Assembly (NCBI GenBank): GCA_023268955.1
Contig: JALRJW010000041.1
Coordinates: 1 to 7,294, forward strand
Direction: 5' to 3'
Source of the DNA: Aliarcobacter sp.
Lineage (GTDB): Bacteria > Campylobacterota > Campylobacteria > Campylobacterales > Arcobacteraceae
Length of the DNA: 7,294 nt
Shown: piece by piece, positions 5,214 through 7,294 of the stretch
Layout of the letters: the number at the start of each line of letters is the position of its first letter
How positions within the stretch are numbered: position 1 is the first letter of the stretch
Position numbers and translations under genes: made by a program
The notes under the pieces: model-generated
Databases searched by the model: none
What the model was told of the DNA's origin: nothing
What the model saw: only the letters and a program-made list of their open reading frames with translations

Positions 5214-6926
5214 AGCATCGATAACATCGTCATCGTCTTTTTTCTTTTGAGCACCAGCACCTTGTGCTCCGCCTTGCCCTTGTTGCTCTTTAGCATACAT
5301 AGCTTCAGCTAATTTGTGAGATTTTTCAGTTAAAGCTTTAACTTTCTCTTCAATTTGCTCTTTTGTAGCATTATCATCTTTTAAGATTTCTTCTAACTCA
5401 GCAGCTGCATCTACAATTGCTTTAGTCTCTTCTTCAGATACAGCATCTGGATTTTCTTCTAAAGTTTTTCTAGTTGAATGTAATAATCCATCAGCTTGAT
5501 TTCTGATTTCAATTACCTCTTTTTTCTTAGCATCAGCCTCTTTGTTTGCTTCAGCTTCTTGAACCATTTTTTCAATTTCATCATCACTTAATCCAGATGA
5601 ACCAGAAATAGTAATTTTGTTTTCTTTACCTGTACCTTTATCTTTTGCAGATACATTTAAAACACCATTTGCATCAATATCAAATGTTACTTCAATTTGA
5701 GGAACACCTCTTGGAGCTGCTGGGATATCTGATAATTCAAACATACCTAAAGATTTGTTATCTTTAGCGAATTCTCTTTCACCTTGAACTACGTGAATTG
5801 ATACAGCTGGTTGATTATCATCAGCTGTTGAGAATGTTTGAGATTTTTTAACAGGAATAGTTGTACCTTTTTCAATTAATTTAGTAGCAACTCCACCTAA
5901 AGTCTCAATTCCTAATGATAAAGGAGTAACGTCTAATAATAATACGTCTTTTACATCACCTTTTAATACACCAGCTTGAACAGCAGCACCAGCAGCAACT
6001 ACTTCATCAGGGTTTACACCTTTATTTAAATCTTTTCCAAAGAACTCTTTAACAACTTGATTTGCTTTTGGTAATCTTGTTGAACCACCAACCATGATTA
6101 CTTCTTGGATTTCACCTTTATCTAATCCTGCATCTTTTAAAGCAATTTTAATATGCTCTAAAGTTTCAGCGATTAATTTTTCAGTCATAGACTCAAATTT
6201 TGCTCTTGTTAAAGATTTAACTAAGTGAACAGGACCCGCTGCTCCCATAGAGATAAATGGTAAGTTGATTTCTGTTGATTCAGCTGAAGATAACTCTTTT
6301 TTAGCATTTTCTGCAGCATCTTTTAATCTTTGTAATGCCATTTTGTCATTTTTGATATCGAAACCATTTTCATCTTTGAACTCTTTTGCTAACCAATCAA
6401 TAATTGCGTTGTCAAAGTCATCCCCACCTAAGAATGCATTACCATCAGTTGATAATACTTCAAATGTTCCATCACCAATTTCTAAAACAGTAACGTCAAA
6501 AGTACCTCCACCTAAATCGTAAACTAATACTTTTTCTTCACCTTTTTTATCTAAACCATAAGCTAATGAAGCTGCTGTTGGTTCGTTGATAATTCTTAAT
6601 ACATTTAAACCAGCGATTGTTCCAGCTTCTTGAGTTGCTTTTCTTTGCGCATCATTGAAGTATGCAGGAACTGTAATAACTGCATCAGTTACAGCTTGTC
6701 CTAAATACTCTTCAGCATCAGCTTTTAATTTTCCTAAAATTTTTGCAGAAATTTCTTGTGGAGTATAAACTTTATCAGCAATTTCAACAGCTGCTGCTCC
6801 ATTTCTGTTTACAATTTTATATCCAACTTTAGATTGCGCGTCTTGAGCATTTTTTTCATCCATCATTAAACCCATAATTCTTTTTACAGAATAGATAGTT
6901 TTTTCAGGATTTGTAATAGCTTGTCT
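5202..6926 (-). CDS. dnaK: Chaperone DnaK (Hsp70), N-terminus missing
   Basis: DnaK is the ATP-driven cytoplasmic chaperone working with DnaJ and GrpE. The frame is read here from AGA at 6924-6926 (RQAITNPEKT...) giving about 574 residues; the first in-frame ATG (6873-6875, IMGLMM) is internal, not the start. The ATPase domain shows INEPTAAS, VYDLGGGTFD (phosphate-2 loop) and VGGSTRLP. The linker LLLDVTPLSLGIE and the substrate-binding domain follow, then the helical lid and the conserved tail DDDDVIDAEVE. The first retained residue aligns with R56 of E. coli DnaK, so about 55 residues including the phosphate-1 loop (IDLGTTNS) are gone and this fragment cannot bind ATP normally. The loss coincides with a base-composition jump and a foreign gene, so I infer an assembly or library artefact rather than a real truncated gene. 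The promoter and any hrcA/grpE neighbours are outside the window. Confidence 0.95.
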   Translation of the reverse strand, partial: RQAITNPEKTIYSVKRIMGLMMDEKNAQDAQSKVGYKIVNRNGAAAVEIADKVYTPQEISAKILGKLKADAEEYLGQAVTDAVITVPAYFNDAQRKATQEAGTIAGLNVLRIINEPTAASLAYGLDKKGEEKVLVYDLGGGTFDVTVLEIGDGTFEVLSTDGNAFLGGDDFDNAIIDWLAKEFKDENGFDIKNDKMALQRLKDAAENAKKELSSAESTEINLPFISMGAAGPVHLVKSLTRAKFESMTEKLIAETLEHIKIALKDAGLDKGEIQEVIMVGGSTRLPKANQVVKEFFGKDLNKGVNPDEVVAAGAAVQAGVLKGDVKDVLLLDVTPLSLGIETLGGVATKLIEKGTTIPVKKSQTFSTADDNQPAVSIHVVQGEREFAKDNKSLGMFELSDIPAAPRGVPQIEVTFDIDANGVLNVSAKDKGTGKENKITISGSSGLSDDEIEKMVQEAEANKEADAKKKEVIEIRNQADGLLHSTRKTLEENPDAVSEEETKAIVDAAAELEEILKDDNATKEQIEEKVKALTEKSHKLAEAMYAKEQQGQGGAQGAGAQKKKDDDDVIDAEVE

Positions 6927-6929
6927 TTA
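6924..6929. other. Chimeric junction between two genomes
   Basis: On the minus strand the methyltransferase gene ends CAC TAA and the next codon is AGA CAA of dnaK. Relatives read (Ala)-AAA-AGA-CAA at this point of dnaK, so the two sequences share only a few bases (about CTAA or AAAGA) at the join. G+C shifts from about 30% to about 50% at this point. No inverted repeat, transposase or target duplication is visible. Confidence 0.8.
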
Positions 6930-7294
6930 GTGGTAGCTGGCGGGGGCTGTAACCCGTATTACGCGGTAGCCCTTGCTGTTTTCCACCTTCGTTACCTGAC
7001 AGTCATCAAATTCGCTTGCTAGCCATTTCTGAAAGCTCTCAGCACCAAGCTGTTTTTGGACCACCAAGTACGCATCACCTCCGGGCATCAGTCTCGGTAG
7101 GTATGTGTGCATCAGTTCGTGAAGGGCACTTTTTCCGATCCGAATTGGTGGATTAGACCAGATTGCGTCGAATTTCTGGCTCTTGTCGAGGTCGGTTGGC
7201 AGTATCGCCTTGAGGTTTTTGAGACCCAGGCGGTCCGCGTTCTCTTTGGTCTGAGTCACTGCGCGTTCGTTTATGTCAACGGCAAAAACTTCAG
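6927..7294 (-). CDS. Class I SAM-dependent methyltransferase, RsmC/RlmG-like small domain, C-terminal fragment
   Basis: The frame is open to the window edge, so the gene starts beyond 7294; the GTG at 7257-7259 is an internal valine (AVDINERAVTQTKENADRLGL), not a start. About 121 residues are seen. VFAVDIN is the strand and acidic residue (D6 of the fragment) that bind SAM ribose. WSNPPIRIGK (N47-P-P) is the catalytic N-P-P motif of the methyltransferase-small family, which modifies guanine N2 in rRNA (RsmC, RlmG). PGGDAYLVVQKQLGAESFQKWL and GYRVIRV complete the fold. The NPPIR form and mixed G+C (~50%) resemble actinobacterial members rather than Campylobacterota, by memory of the family. 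It ends in TAA immediately against the broken dnaK, consistent with a separate source genome. The exact rRNA target is unknown. Confidence 0.88.
   Translation of the reverse strand, partial: EVFAVDINERAVTQTKENADRLGLKNLKAILPTDLDKSQKFDAIWSNPPIRIGKSALHELMHTYLPRLMPGGDAYLVVQKQLGAESFQKWLASEFDDCQVTKVENSKGYRVIRVTAPASYH

Noticed and set aside
6265..6522. An 85-codon plus-strand open frame inside dnaK
   Set aside because: It lies wholly antisense to strongly conserved dnaK codons, has a low-complexity Ser/Asn-rich product and no ribosome site; it is a shadow of the dnaK frame.
5202..6875. dnaK starting at the ATG at 6873-6875
   Set aside because: Conserved DnaK residues (RQAITNPEKTIYSVKRI) continue in frame upstream to 6926, so this methionine is internal.
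4908..6926. Programmed readthrough from dnaK into the in-frame zinc-ribbon gene
   Set aside because: Two consecutive TAA codons separate them and the downstream part begins with its own ATG and membrane segment; a DnaK-membrane fusion is implausible.
6927..7259. Methyltransferase starting at GTG 7257-7259
   Set aside because: The frame continues upstream with VFAVDINERA, part of the SAM-binding fold, so the gene is cut by the window edge and this codon is valine.
1..7294. CRISPR array, insertion sequence, toxin-antitoxin pair, tRNA or other RNA gene
   Set aside because: I looked for regularly spaced direct repeats, transposase-like frames, small overlapping gene pairs and cloverleaf sequences and saw none.

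Overview
The window suggests a low-GC member of the Campylobacterota, most likely Arcobacter or a close relative. This is inferred from the very A+T-rich sequence (one 60-base line of dnaK counts 30% G+C), the heavy use of AT-ending codons, and the character of the DnaK, phosphatidylserine decarboxylase and MltA proteins. The last ~370 bases (from about 6927) look different: two counted 60-base lines give about 50-53% G+C, and the gene there resembles an actinobacterial-type methyltransferase. I read the window as a chimeric join of two organisms' DNA, with the break inside dnaK at 6924-6929.

Layout: 1-1045 (minus strand) holds a two-gene thiol-redox operon, a secreted thioredoxin (WCPPC) followed after 11 bases by dsbD, which leaves the window at base 1. 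A divergent AT-rich spacer (1046-1207) carries a TATAAT box with an abutting palindrome, then a single-domain rhodanese (1208-1561, plus) ending in a hairpin terminator. Facing it are an unrecognised 77-residue protein (1587-1820) and phosphatidylserine decarboxylase (1882-2694), both minus. A second divergent spacer (2695-2824) precedes a small cysteine-rich protein (2825-3067, plus). Convergent to that, on the minus strand, are the lytic transglycosylase mltA (3075-4145) and, upstream of it, a DedA/VTT-type membrane protein (4164-4832) with its own TATAAT box. Next come a membrane-anchored zinc-ribbon protein (4908-5189) and dnaK (5202-6926), separated by a strong hairpin. The methyltransferase fragment fills 6927-7294.

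The genes are mostly housekeeping and envelope functions: periplasmic disulfide reduction (thioredoxin plus DsbD), sulfur transfer (rhodanese), phosphatidylethanolamine synthesis (Psd), membrane lipid or solute handling (VTT family), peptidoglycan turnover (MltA) and protein folding (DnaK). I see no mobile element, CRISPR array, phage gene, tRNA or rRNA. The least explained items are the cysteine-rich 80-residue protein, the zinc-ribbon protein whose start codon abuts the dnaK-end hairpin, and the 77-residue protein. I found no convincing new multi-gene system.
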